Part shown: positions 23,791 through 31,875 of the stretch, in pieces | Layout of the letters: every line of letters starts with the position of its first letter | Position numbering within the stretch: position 1 is the first letter of the stretch | Assembly: GCA_024277135.1 (NCBI GenBank) | Contig: JAJRVV010000032.1 | Span: 1 to 41,681 of the forward strand | Length of the DNA: 41,681 nt | Source: Chloroflexota bacterium | GTDB lineage: Bacteria; Chloroflexota; Anaerolineae; Promineifilales; Promineifilaceae | Direction: 5' to 3' | Notes under the pieces: model-generated | The model's input: only the letters and a program-made list of their open reading frames with translations | Database searches by the model: none | Told to the model about the DNA's origin: nothing | Position numbers and translations under genes: made by a program

Positions 23791-24816
23791 CTACTCTCCT
23801 TTATCATATAGCCAGCAAGCGACACGGTGATCTGGAATTATTTCAATATTAGGTGGTTTCTTAACATCACAAAGCCCTTCAATCATCTCAGGACAACGAG
23901 GATTAAAACGACAACCTAGGGGCGGATTCACCAAGCTCGGTGGTTCTCCATGAGGTATCTCGCGCATCACCAGGGCATTATCAGCATCCGGGTCAGAAGA
24001 TGCTTCCAACAAAGCCAACGTATAAGGATGCTTCGGTTCGTTAAGCAAATCTTTCATCTTAGCGATCTCAATAACTTCGCCAGCATACATCACAAAAACA
24101 TATTCAGAAAAATAACGCACTGTCGACAAATCATGCGTAATATAGATAACCGCTAAATTATGGCTCTCTTGCAAACTACGCAATAAGCGCAAGATTTCGA
24201 CACGCACCGATGCATCCAACATAGATACCGGCTCATCAGCCACCAGAAGCTTTGGCTCCATCACCATAGCCCTGGCAATTACAACACGCTGCTGTTGACC
24301 CCCGCTTAACATATGAGGAAACTTATGCAACACTTCCTCAACCGGCGTCAACTTCACCTCTTTCAAAGTCTTGTGAATGCGCCTCAATCGTTCCCCTTGT
24401 TCCTTGATTCCATTAATGATCAAAGGTTCTTCCAGAATGCGCTGAACCGTCATAAACGGCGGTAAAGCCCCATATGGATCTTGCTGTATATATCCAATTT
24501 TTGCCCGATATAATCGCAGGTCTTCCCCTTTCGTTTCAGTAAGATGCGCATTATCAAAGACAACATCACCTTTAGTAGGCGTGTTTAATCCCATAATCGC
24601 CTTCATAAGACTCGACTTGCCGCAGCCGCTCTCGCCAACACAAGCCATCGCCCCACCCTGCTCCAAATCAAATGTCACACCATCAACAGCACGTACATAC
24701 CCCGCATGACCGAAACCAAAACGCTTCAATTCATACCAAACGTGCAGGTCTTGAATTTGTAAAAGCGGTTGTTCACTCGAGTTACTTCCCTTCAAATCAC
24801 CATTTATGTCACTCAT
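23791..24816 (-). CDS. Oligopeptide-type ABC transporter ATPase (OppF-like)
   Basis: About 341 residues with all ABC motifs: Walker A GESGCGKSS, signature LSGGQQQR, Walker B LLVADEPVSMLD, and the switch His in THD. The C-terminal oligo_HPY segment has the typical Cys pattern (GCRFNPRCPEMIEGLC). It energises import through the two permeases upstream in the operon as partner of the OppD-like ATPase. I prefer the ATG at 24816; the frame extends back to 24873 inside the preceding gene. DNA here is richer in A+T than the flanking regions and lacks the ACGGCCGT octamer. Confidence 0.92.
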   Translation of the reverse strand: MSDINGDLKGSNSSEQPLLQIQDLHVWYELKRFGFGHAGYVRAVDGVTFDLEQGGAMACVGESGCGKSSLMKAIMGLNTPTKGDVVFDNAHLTETKGEDLRLYRAKIGYIQQDPYGALPPFMTVQRILEEPLIINGIKEQGERLRRIHKTLKEVKLTPVEEVLHKFPHMLSGGQQQRVVIARAMVMEPKLLVADEPVSMLDASVRVEILRLLRSLQESHNLAVIYITHDLSTVRYFSEYVFVMYAGEVIEIAKMKDLLNEPKHPYTLALLEASSDPDADNALVMREIPHGEPPSLVNPPLGCRFNPRCPEMIEGLCDVKKPPNIEIIPDHRVACWLYDKGE

Positions 24817-24854
24817 CGTCTTCGTCTCTTCCCTTCGTTTGGTTTTTTGATTTC

Positions 24855-25823
24855 TTAAGCGTACAGCCAACACTTAACCTTACGATCACCATCATAAATA
24901 ATGGTGGGAGGTTCCTCATCACACTTTTCAAAACGTTTCGTACATCGATCTGCAAATCGGCATCCTATCGGCGGATTTAGCAAACTTGGCGGTTGCCCGG
25001 TAATAAATTCCGGCTCCACTGTCTCGCGCAGTCGCGGGACACTCGCCATCAGTTTTTGCGAATATGGGTGTAGCGGATTATTAAAAAACCGGCGCGCATC
25101 ACTGACTTCAACTATTTGACCAGCATACATCACCGCAACATTATCGGCTAGTTCGCTTGACGTTGCAATATCATGCGTGATGAGGATGAAACTGGTTTCT
25201 AAATCCCTCTTCACCTGCTTCATTAAATTCATTATATTCGCCTGAGTTAAAACATCCAGAGCAGATGTTGGTTCATCCAGAATCACCAAATCAGGCAAAG
25301 TAATAAGCGACATTGCCAATGCGGCGCGCTGGCGCATACCCCCACTCAGTTCAAACGCATAACGATGAAGAAAATCAGATGGTATGCCTACATGCTCAAA
25401 CATGCGTAATGCGCTCTTCAACGCTTCTCCCCTACTCAAACCCATATGAACCATAGCCGGTTCCGCCACCTGATCGCCGATACGCATGACCGGATTGAGC
25501 GCGTTCATAGACGCCTGGGGTACCATTGAAATTCTTTTCCAACGTATTTCCTTACGGAAATCCTCGCTGTTATAAGTCATTATATCCTGGCCGTTTAACC
25601 ACACCTCACCATCATATTCCTGGACATTGCGAGGCAAAAGGCGAAGAATTGCTTTGGCTAATGAGCTTTTGCCACAACCCGACTCACCAATAATAACAGT
25701 CGCCTGGTTGCGTGGGAGGTCAAAATCAACACCATCTACGGCCTGAACAGCGCCATTTCGCGTCTTGAAATGCAGTCGTAATCCTTTTACCCTCAAAAGA
25801 TCGTTTTTTGTCGTATCCATCAT
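24855..25823 (-). CDS. Oligopeptide-type ABC transporter ATPase (OppD-like)
   Basis: About 322 residues: Walker A GESGCGKSS, Q-loop MVPQASMNALNPV typical of DppD/OppD, signature LSGGMRQR, Walker B LVILDEPTSALD, and THD. The C-terminal segment GCRFADRCTKRFEKC is the oligo_HPY extension. It pairs with the OppF-like ATPase downstream to form the asymmetric motor. The ATG at 25823 starts 1 nt after the permease stop with GGGAG 7 nt upstream. An upstream frame to 25898 would read from within the permease gene. Confidence 0.93.
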   Translation of the reverse strand: MMDTTKNDLLRVKGLRLHFKTRNGAVQAVDGVDFDLPRNQATVIIGESGCGKSSLAKAILRLLPRNVQEYDGEVWLNGQDIMTYNSEDFRKEIRWKRISMVPQASMNALNPVMRIGDQVAEPAMVHMGLSRGEALKSALRMFEHVGIPSDFLHRYAFELSGGMRQRAALAMSLITLPDLVILDEPTSALDVLTQANIMNLMKQVKRDLETSFILITHDIATSSELADNVAVMYAGQIVEVSDARRFFNNPLHPYSQKLMASVPRLRETVEPEFITGQPPSLLNPPIGCRFADRCTKRFEKCDEEPPTIIYDGDRKVKCWLYA

Positions 25824-25824
25824 C

Positions 25825-27195
25825 TTAAAGCTCCCGTAGTTTAGGGTTAAAAATCCGGTCAAGCGCAAAGCCAACCATGGCAAAACCAAGTCCAGCAATC
25901 ATCAGCAATGCGGCTGGCTCCAATATCCAGTAATAAAAGCCATTGAATAAGGCTCCCTGAGAGCTTGCGTCCTGAATGATTTTACCCCAAGTTGGTAGAA
26001 CTGGATCGCCTAAGCCGAGTACCGCCAATGATGCCTCCAGAAAAACAAACCCGGGTACAAGGGTCACAATTGAGGGGATGAGCAAAGGCAAAATACGCGG
26101 GATCAAATAGCGGAATATGATACGCATATCGCTAGCGCCATACGCTTTAGCCGCATCAATGTAAGGCAGTTCACGCACTTGCAAAAATATCGCCCGATAA
26201 TTTTTAATCCCTAAGCCAAAAATGCTGAATAATACAACAAGCCCCAGCATGAGCCAGATACTACGCGAGTAAAAAGTACCTACCATAATAAGAATAGGTA
26301 AAAGGGGTAGAATGCTGTTAACCTCGGTCAACCTTTGAATGATCGAGTCGAGCCAGCCGCCGTACCAAACGCCAACGGCCGCAATACTCATCGTTGTAAT
26401 GGTCGTACCCAGCGCAGCCAATAAGCCAAAAGCCATCGCTATCGGCGTGCCCCAAAGCAAAGCGACTGACAAATCCCGCCGTTTGTGATCAGTGCCTGCT
26501 ATGCCATGCACCAAACCATAGCTTACAAACGTTGTGTCAACAGTTGCTTCAGGCTCAAACAGCAATGCCGTGATTTCCAATCGATATGTCCCCTTGAGTA
26601 CCTGAACCCCTTCTTGTTCTGGATCATCAAACAACCCCTTTTCAGCCGGAATATCTTCGATCCCAGTCGAACGTTCAAGGCGACGCTGAAGACGGCTGTC
26701 CTGGGAAAACCTAAAGGAGGAAGTGGCTGAAGGAGAAGATGGGGAAAAATCGCCAGCCCGAATCTCACGTCCATCAGGCGTAATCCAAGTCATCTCGATG
26801 AACGGCTGTTTCTCCACATATTGTGATTTAGCAAAAAGGATCAATTCAGGCGGAAATTCATCATAAAGATATTCAAATTCGTAGACAAATTGCACCTCGC
26901 GCGTATCGGCCGATAAGCTCTCATCACTTCTTTCCCCGTCTCCTTCAGCGCTGTCAAAAACAATGGTGGCGGGCAGTTTGGAACTACGAAACCAATTCAG
27001 CCAGACAGGAGCTGCGTTTCTGGGATTTTCAGCCCAGATATCGTCGCCGCCTCGCCAAAGGCGGATAGCTTCGCTGTAAGGAATAGCAATCGGCGTCACC
27101 ACAGATACAATTAACAACAAAGAAATAACCGCTATGCCAATCACGGCCGAAGGGTAGCGGCGTATTTTTTGCAAAGTTTCGGCATATCTATTCAT
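25825..27195 (-). CDS. OppC/DppC-like permease with a large extracytoplasmic insert
   Basis: A 456-residue permease, about 150 residues longer than normal OppC/DppC. TM1 (SAVIGIAVISLLLIVSVVTPI) is followed by about 190 mostly hydrophilic residues (about 45-235) before GTDHKRRDLSVALLWG, which corresponds to the usual GTDxxGRD start of the core. Five more helices follow, with the ATPase-contacting EAA loop IDAAKAYGASDMRIIFRYLIP. The insert is on the outer side and could dock the oversized binding protein. Its ATG shares a base with the stop of the upstream permease (TAATG). Confidence 0.9.
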   Translation of the reverse strand: MNRYAETLQKIRRYPSAVIGIAVISLLLIVSVVTPIAIPYSEAIRLWRGGDDIWAENPRNAAPVWLNWFRSSKLPATIVFDSAEGDGERSDESLSADTREVQFVYEFEYLYDEFPPELILFAKSQYVEKQPFIEMTWITPDGREIRAGDFSPSSPSATSSFRFSQDSRLQRRLERSTGIEDIPAEKGLFDDPEQEGVQVLKGTYRLEITALLFEPEATVDTTFVSYGLVHGIAGTDHKRRDLSVALLWGTPIAMAFGLLAALGTTITTMSIAAVGVWYGGWLDSIIQRLTEVNSILPLLPILIMVGTFYSRSIWLMLGLVVLFSIFGLGIKNYRAIFLQVRELPYIDAAKAYGASDMRIIFRYLIPRILPLLIPSIVTLVPGFVFLEASLAVLGLGDPVLPTWGKIIQDASSQGALFNGFYYWILEPAALLMIAGLGFAMVGFALDRIFNPKLREL

Positions 27196-28343
27196 TACGC
27201 TTTACTCCCTTCACCAACGCGAACGCGCGGGTCAACCAATGCGTAAATAAAGTCTAATAAAAAGACAGTGAACGCCAGCATGTAAGCGTATACAACCGTA
27301 TTGGCCAAAATAACAGGTGTGTCATAAACGCCAATGGCTCGAAAATAAAGTTGGCCAATGCCGGGCCAATTAAACACTGTTTCCAAAATAATAGCGCCCA
27401 GCCACAACGTAATGAGCAAGAGCGCAAAACTGGTGATGATATTAGGCAATGTGGGACGCAGCACATAACGACGCTCAATCATACCGTCAGGCAGCCCTTT
27501 GGCTTTAGCCATCTCCACATAATCTTCGCTGGAATAAATGAGGAAAAAAGTACGCCAATTGTAAGTTGTGATAAAAACTGCGCTGATCAATGTGGCGGTA
27601 ACGGGCAGAATCATATGCTTTAAGAGACTGAGGGCATATCCGAACGGGCTTTCTGGCGGGGGCGCGCTCACCATGCCGCCAAAAGGGAGTATTTGCAGAA
27701 GCCCAGAAAAGATAAGAATGAGAAACAAACCATAGAACCAACCAGGGGCCGCTGAAGTGGGCGCCATGGCCAAAATAAATTTATCGAAGAAACTGCCATA
27801 ACGACGAGACAAATTTAATCCTGAAAAGAGGCTGATAAAAAACAGCAGCAGATTAGCTGTGCCAAACAACACCAATGTAGAGGGCAGCCGCTCCAAAATA
27901 ATGTTGCTTACGCGACGAGAACCGCTATCACTGGTTAAGCCCTCAGAGAAGCCAAGATTTAATGTAAGCGCATTGCTTAAATACCTGAAGCTGCGAAAGA
28001 TAAAAGGTTGGTCGAGTCCATAACGCCGCTCTTCAATGGCTATTCGTTTCTCAATAATAGCATTGCGCTCATCAGGCGAAATTCTTCTTAACTGATCATC
28101 CAGGCTGACTTCTAACGAAACTGCTTCTCGAATCTGACCACGACGTATGTCATCAACATAGCCGCCCATATTGGCAACCAATACGGTGATGTAAACGCCG
28201 GCAACAACGGTCAGAAATAAGGCAAGAATCCGCACCAATGTATAACGGAGCAGTCGGGTCATGGCTTCTGATCTGGCCTTGCGAGATGACGCTTCAATAG
28301 ATTCATCATCAATGTCAATTGTGGACAAGATTTCTTGGCTCAC
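27195..28343 (-). CDS. OppB/DppB-like permease
   Basis: A 382-residue permease of the OppB type with six helices. TM1 (LVRILALFLTVVAGVYITVLVANMGGYV) is followed by an about 60-residue hydrophilic segment (IRRGQIREAVSLEV to DERNAIIEKRIAIEERRYGLD) that precedes the usual RYGLDQP phrase, longer than in standard OppB. The EAA region YVEMAKAKGLPDGMIERRYVLRP is intact. It forms the channel with the downstream OppC-like protein. The GTG at 28343 follows AGAGG by 7 nt. A strong hairpin lies between it and the binding-protein gene. Confidence 0.9.
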   Translation of the reverse strand: MSQEILSTIDIDDESIEASSRKARSEAMTRLLRYTLVRILALFLTVVAGVYITVLVANMGGYVDDIRRGQIREAVSLEVSLDDQLRRISPDERNAIIEKRIAIEERRYGLDQPFIFRSFRYLSNALTLNLGFSEGLTSDSGSRRVSNIILERLPSTLVLFGTANLLLFFISLFSGLNLSRRYGSFFDKFILAMAPTSAAPGWFYGLFLILIFSGLLQILPFGGMVSAPPPESPFGYALSLLKHMILPVTATLISAVFITTYNWRTFFLIYSSEDYVEMAKAKGLPDGMIERRYVLRPTLPNIITSFALLLITLWLGAIILETVFNWPGIGQLYFRAIGVYDTPVILANTVVYAYMLAFTVFLLDFIYALVDPRVRVGEGSKA

Positions 28344-28422
28344 ATTAGCACCTCTTCCTTAATTGATCTGAATTCGGGGTCAACCGTTTTTTGCCGCGAC
28401 TTACGCGGATTAACACCAATTA

Positions 28423-28480
28423 TGTACAACAAATTGGAGGTGGCTGATCGCCACCTCCAACCTGCTGCAGTTTTTGTACA
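28423..28480 (-). promoter_or_regulatory. Two-part stem-loop between binding-protein and permease genes
   Basis: An 11-bp perfect stem (28434-28444 with 28450-28460, 5-nt loop) sits inside outer arms TGTACAA/TTGTACA (28423-28429, 28474-28480). On the minus strand the stem is followed by TTTGTTG. It is placed to stop most transcription after the binding-protein gene or to protect its mRNA 3' end, giving excess binding protein over permease. Confidence 0.6.
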
Positions 28481-28502
28481 GTTACGAATGTAATTGCATA
28501 AA

Positions 28503-28548
28503 CATTCCGGCAGGACGGACGGATATTTGCACCGAACCCGCCGGAATG
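28503..28548 (-). promoter_or_regulatory. Second hairpin right after the binding-protein stop
   Basis: CATTCCGGC (28503-28511) and GCCGGAATG (28540-28548) make a 9-bp stem with a 28-nt loop, starting 18 nt after the binding-protein stop. It probably works with the stem at 28423-28480. Confidence 0.45.
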
Positions 28549-28565
28549 CAGATAGGAGAGAGGAA

Positions 28566-31175
28566 CTATGGCGCCGTTACAAATTGGTATTCGGCCAGAG
28601 TTGGCAGGGCTACCAAATTGGAGACGACAACCACATCAAGGCGATTGGAGCCTTCTGCCAGAGCGGCCGTTGTATCAGCGCTTAAAGTAATTGTCCATAG
28701 GCCATCTTCAACGACTTCAGCTTCACCAGTACCAACTTGCGTGCCGGTCGCATCGAAGAGCAGATAAGTGACGCCAGCAATATCGTCTGCCGGGTAAGGG
28801 CCGCCGAAGACATCGACAAAGACATCAAAGGTTGCTTCATTACCAATGGTCACGCGACTGTCGCCATCAACCTCGACTTCTGCGAGGGCGGGGGCGGCAA
28901 AACTAGACCAACGGTCGGCCGCATCGGGATAAGGTGTGTAGCGCGTCAAAATTGCCTGGCCTTCAACAGGGAAGACGCCGGACAAGAAGTAGGGGCCTAC
29001 ACCAAGATAGTAATGACCATAGCGACGGGCAAACTCAGCCAGATTAGCGTACCGAGCCGCAGCTTCTTCGGCCGTAATGTATTGACCCAAGGTTGGTTCG
29101 TAGGGGATAAAGCCTTCTTCGGCGGCAGCAGCCAGTTCTGCAGCCATTACTTCGAGAGAAGGACCAGCGAGCATATTGATGCGCTCGAGTTCATTTGCTT
29201 CAGCTTTGTCGGTTGTGAATGCAAATCCACCGTTAGCGTCACCACGCAGCATAACGGCGTAGTTGTGCCACGCCGCATCACTGGTGTTGAAGTTAGGCCA
29301 CCATGATGAAACGGAGTTCTCGGCGTCCAAAGATGGGCTATCGCTGTAGGTTTCGATTACGAGCGGGTCGGTGGAAATAATGCGCACCCCTTTGAACCCA
29401 GATTGGAACTGATCCAGGGTGGATTCCATAGCTTCATTATAGTAGGGGCTTGCCGGATCGGCGATGTCGAACAGCCAGATCATGCTCATGACGAAGTCAG
29501 CTGTGCTGATGGGGCTGCCATCTTGCCAGGTGATGGTGTCGTACATGTCGGCAGGATAGTAAACGGTGCTCTTCATGACGGCCGTTTGTGTTTCAGTATA
29601 CACTTCGGCAGCGGTGAGGAACACTTGATTCTCAGCATCCCAATCCACCCAGGCGTCGTCGGGCACAACAATTTCAGCCGCGGTCGAAAGGTCAATCCAA
29701 TCGAGCGTCTTATTCATGGGGAAGCCTTCTTCAACCACAATTTCAGCGCGCTCGGCGCGATTTGGAATGCCAAGGCCGGTGTTGGGATCAGAATAGAAAG
29801 CAGGGTCGCCGATACCGCGTTGCACCATCATATCGAACACCCAGTTTGAACCATCAACCGGATTCCAGGGTTCAGTGAAAACACTCGGCAAACCGATGGT
29901 CATAGAACCGCCTACCTGATCAGTAAAGCGAGCCGTCTTGGCCCAGATAGCAGCGCCACTAATACCAGCAGCCAGATCTGTTGTCACAGAAACCTCGTCG
30001 CTAAATGGAACGAGCGTGGTGCGGCTTGTGACCCAAACGCGAGTGGATAGTTCGCCAGCCATTGGCAAAATCTGGCGGATCAAGTCAGCGCGTTCAGCAT
30101 AGTCAGCGAAATCATTATTGAGCAGACGACGGGACAACGCCGTAAACTCTTCGCTTGGCTCAAACACTTGCCAGGACAACCAGGGAACGCTGGGTGTATA
30201 GAAGAAGTCAAAGTTGCCGCCAACATCGCGGGAAATCCCCGTTTGGCTCCAGGCGCCTGTGTACAGGTTCCATTGACATTCGGATGGTTCGGAACCAAAC
30301 CAGATGGGGCTGAGTTCGCTAGAGGTACGTTCGACGCGCTCAATGGTGAATCCCATTTCTTCAAGCTGGTTGGCAACGTAATTGCCAATTTCCAGGCGAG
30401 TGTCTTCGATACGGATAAGGAAAATGAGGGTGACGGGTTCGCCGGCAAACATCCATTTGCCATCTTCCATTGTCGCGCCCAATCCTTCCATTTCAGCGGC
30501 AATTATCTCGTTCGCTTTATCAAAATCGTAAGCATAATAAGCTTCGATCGCGCGAATCTCAGGAGCAAATGCGCCACGATCTGAACCAGCTTCAGCGATG
30601 GTTGTGTATTTGGGCACAGCCAAACCGCCATATAGTTCATCCGCTACAAAGTCACGATCAACGGCCCAGTTCATCGCTTCACGAATTTTCTGGTTGTTGA
30701 ACGGGTTGAGAACGTTCTCGTCGGCACATGCGCCGTTGATGAAGAAAATCTCATCGTAGAGGCCATACTGAGTCCGAGTTTGAATGTTGCCAGAATCAGC
30801 AATGGTCTGCACGGCCGCTTGTCCGCCAATGTCATCAGCATAAATATCAAGGTCGCCAGCAGCCAAACGGGCAATGGCGGCATCCTGGTTCGGCTCTTCA
30901 AGGAAAATGATGGTATCGAGCCAACCACCGGTGCGATCTTCCATTTCCGGTTGAACCTCAACGATTTCAGTGACGACTTCCGTTACCACTTCAGTCACCA
31001 CCTCGGTCACAACCCGTGTCACCTCGACCTCTTCCCCGCCTACTTCCACAATCTCGGTCACAGTTTCAGTTACCACGCGGGTAACTTCAACCGGTTCCGA
31101 CGTGGTCTGGCAAGCCACTAAGACCACCCCGACCATCATCAAGACCACAAACAAGCTAATCCATTTCTTTTTCAT
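28566..31175 (-). CDS. Lipoprotein solute-binding protein (SBP_bac_5) with swapped halves
   Basis: An 869-residue lipoprotein: lipobox VLVAC with Cys22, a Val-Thr-Glu rich linker (about 28-76), then two SBP_bac_5 halves in reversed order. Residues 84-415 match the usual C-terminal half (DAAIARLAAGDLDIYA, then NQKIREAMNWAVDRDFVADELYGG). Residues 422-757 match the usual N-terminal half (GGSMTIGL, ITWQDGSPISTADFVMS, GVGPYFLSG). A last Ig-like domain (763-869) follows. Normal binding proteins are about 500-550 residues with the opposite order. It delivers peptides or similar solutes to the permeases encoded next. The ATG at 31175 has GGAGG upstream; the frame back to 31205 is ignored. It carries the only ACGGCCGT of the operon. 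Confidence 0.88.
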   Translation of the reverse strand: MKKKWISLFVVLMMVGVVLVACQTTSEPVEVTRVVTETVTEIVEVGGEEVEVTRVVTEVVTEVVTEVVTEIVEVQPEMEDRTGGWLDTIIFLEEPNQDAAIARLAAGDLDIYADDIGGQAAVQTIADSGNIQTRTQYGLYDEIFFINGACADENVLNPFNNQKIREAMNWAVDRDFVADELYGGLAVPKYTTIAEAGSDRGAFAPEIRAIEAYYAYDFDKANEIIAAEMEGLGATMEDGKWMFAGEPVTLIFLIRIEDTRLEIGNYVANQLEEMGFTIERVERTSSELSPIWFGSEPSECQWNLYTGAWSQTGISRDVGGNFDFFYTPSVPWLSWQVFEPSEEFTALSRRLLNNDFADYAERADLIRQILPMAGELSTRVWVTSRTTLVPFSDEVSVTTDLAAGISGAAIWAKTARFTDQVGGSMTIGLPSVFTEPWNPVDGSNWVFDMMVQRGIGDPAFYSDPNTGLGIPNRAERAEIVVEEGFPMNKTLDWIDLSTAAEIVVPDDAWVDWDAENQVFLTAAEVYTETQTAVMKSTVYYPADMYDTITWQDGSPISTADFVMSMIWLFDIADPASPYYNEAMESTLDQFQSGFKGVRIISTDPLVIETYSDSPSLDAENSVSSWWPNFNTSDAAWHNYAVMLRGDANGGFAFTTDKAEANELERINMLAGPSLEVMAAELAAAAEEGFIPYEPTLGQYITAEEAAARYANLAEFARRYGHYYLGVGPYFLSGVFPVEGQAILTRYTPYPDAADRWSSFAAPALAEVEVDGDSRVTIGNEATFDVFVDVFGGPYPADDIAGVTYLLFDATGTQVGTGEAEVVEDGLWTITLSADTTAALAEGSNRLDVVVVSNLVALPTLAEYQFVTAP

Positions 31176-31214
31176 AGTTTCTCCTCCAAATATTATTGGA
31201 TTCACAAAATCAAA

Positions 31215-31259
31215 TTACCAAACTTGACATTTTTCAGATTTATTTCTTCTTGAAGACAT
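31215..31259 (-). other. Possible 14-codon leader peptide before the binding-protein gene
   Basis: ATG at 31259 is preceded by AGAGGAGGTG and opens a frame MSSRRNKSEKCQVW followed by TAA (31215-31217), 40 nt before the binding-protein start. It may be a regulatory leader peptide or a chance match to a purine-rich stretch. Confidence 0.3.
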
Positions 31260-31875
31260 CACCTCCTCTAATTTTTGCGTGGATTTAGCGCGGCCATAAG
31301 TTGCGCAAACTCAAAAAATATCCTTTACTAAACGGGGTAAGCTGCTGATCATTTTCAGTTGAACGAAATTTTTCAGATTTAGACGATGAATGAGGGCTTG
31401 TTTAGGGGAATACAAAAAAGGAACACGGCCGTTTACGCACACACTCAATCGGCCGCCATGCGCTTCAGCCTGCAATCGGGGGGCAACAAAAAACGCCAGG
31501 ATACGAAAACGAACCAGAAAACCAGTCTGGTCACTCGTCATCGTTTTAGAATCGTTTGTTAGCGCCTGAATGAAAAAACGGCCGTCTCTTCCCATCTTCT
31601 CGAATTTTCAATAACGGTCATTTATTGGAACTTTACAGCAAAATGATCCACTTCTGTCACACATATTACACTTAAATTAGGATTTAGCAAATTCCCACGC
31701 TCAAATTTGCAACAATTTGGAGCATATCACGTACAGGCAGCCTCGTTTCGATTGTGACATAGTAAAACGAAACGGGAGACGAACGGCCGTTTTTTGGCAA
31801 ATCAACCAGGGACGATGTACCATAACAGAGATAGGAAACATCCACCACCAGCCACCATGCAAAAATTTAGAGTAA
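31260..31875. other. 0.6-kb divergent space between the ABC operon and the Clp gene
   Basis: No intact gene is seen. It contains a near-palindrome around TTGCGCAA (31301-31308), which could be an operator, three ACGGCCGT octamers (near 31425, 31585, 31782), and a minus-strand frame that looks like a kinase remnant (31311-31595). Promoters for both flanking genes should lie here, but I cannot name a good -35/-10 pair. Confidence 0.5.
31311..31595 (-). pseudogene. Possible remnant of a histidine-kinase ATPase domain
   Basis: A 94-residue frame contains LQAEAHGGRLSVCVNGRVPF, which resembles the last part of a histidine-kinase ATPase domain (compare LVAEAHGGQIWAESAGVPG in the kinase at 20695-23064). 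The rest does not match anything I know, and there is no good ribosome site. It could be a decayed gene piece or chance. Confidence 0.25.

Noticed and set aside
31782-31800. AACGGCCGTT plus T-run as a terminator
   Set aside because: The palindrome has no room for a loop, so a stable RNA hairpin is unlikely; it is more simply one more octamer.
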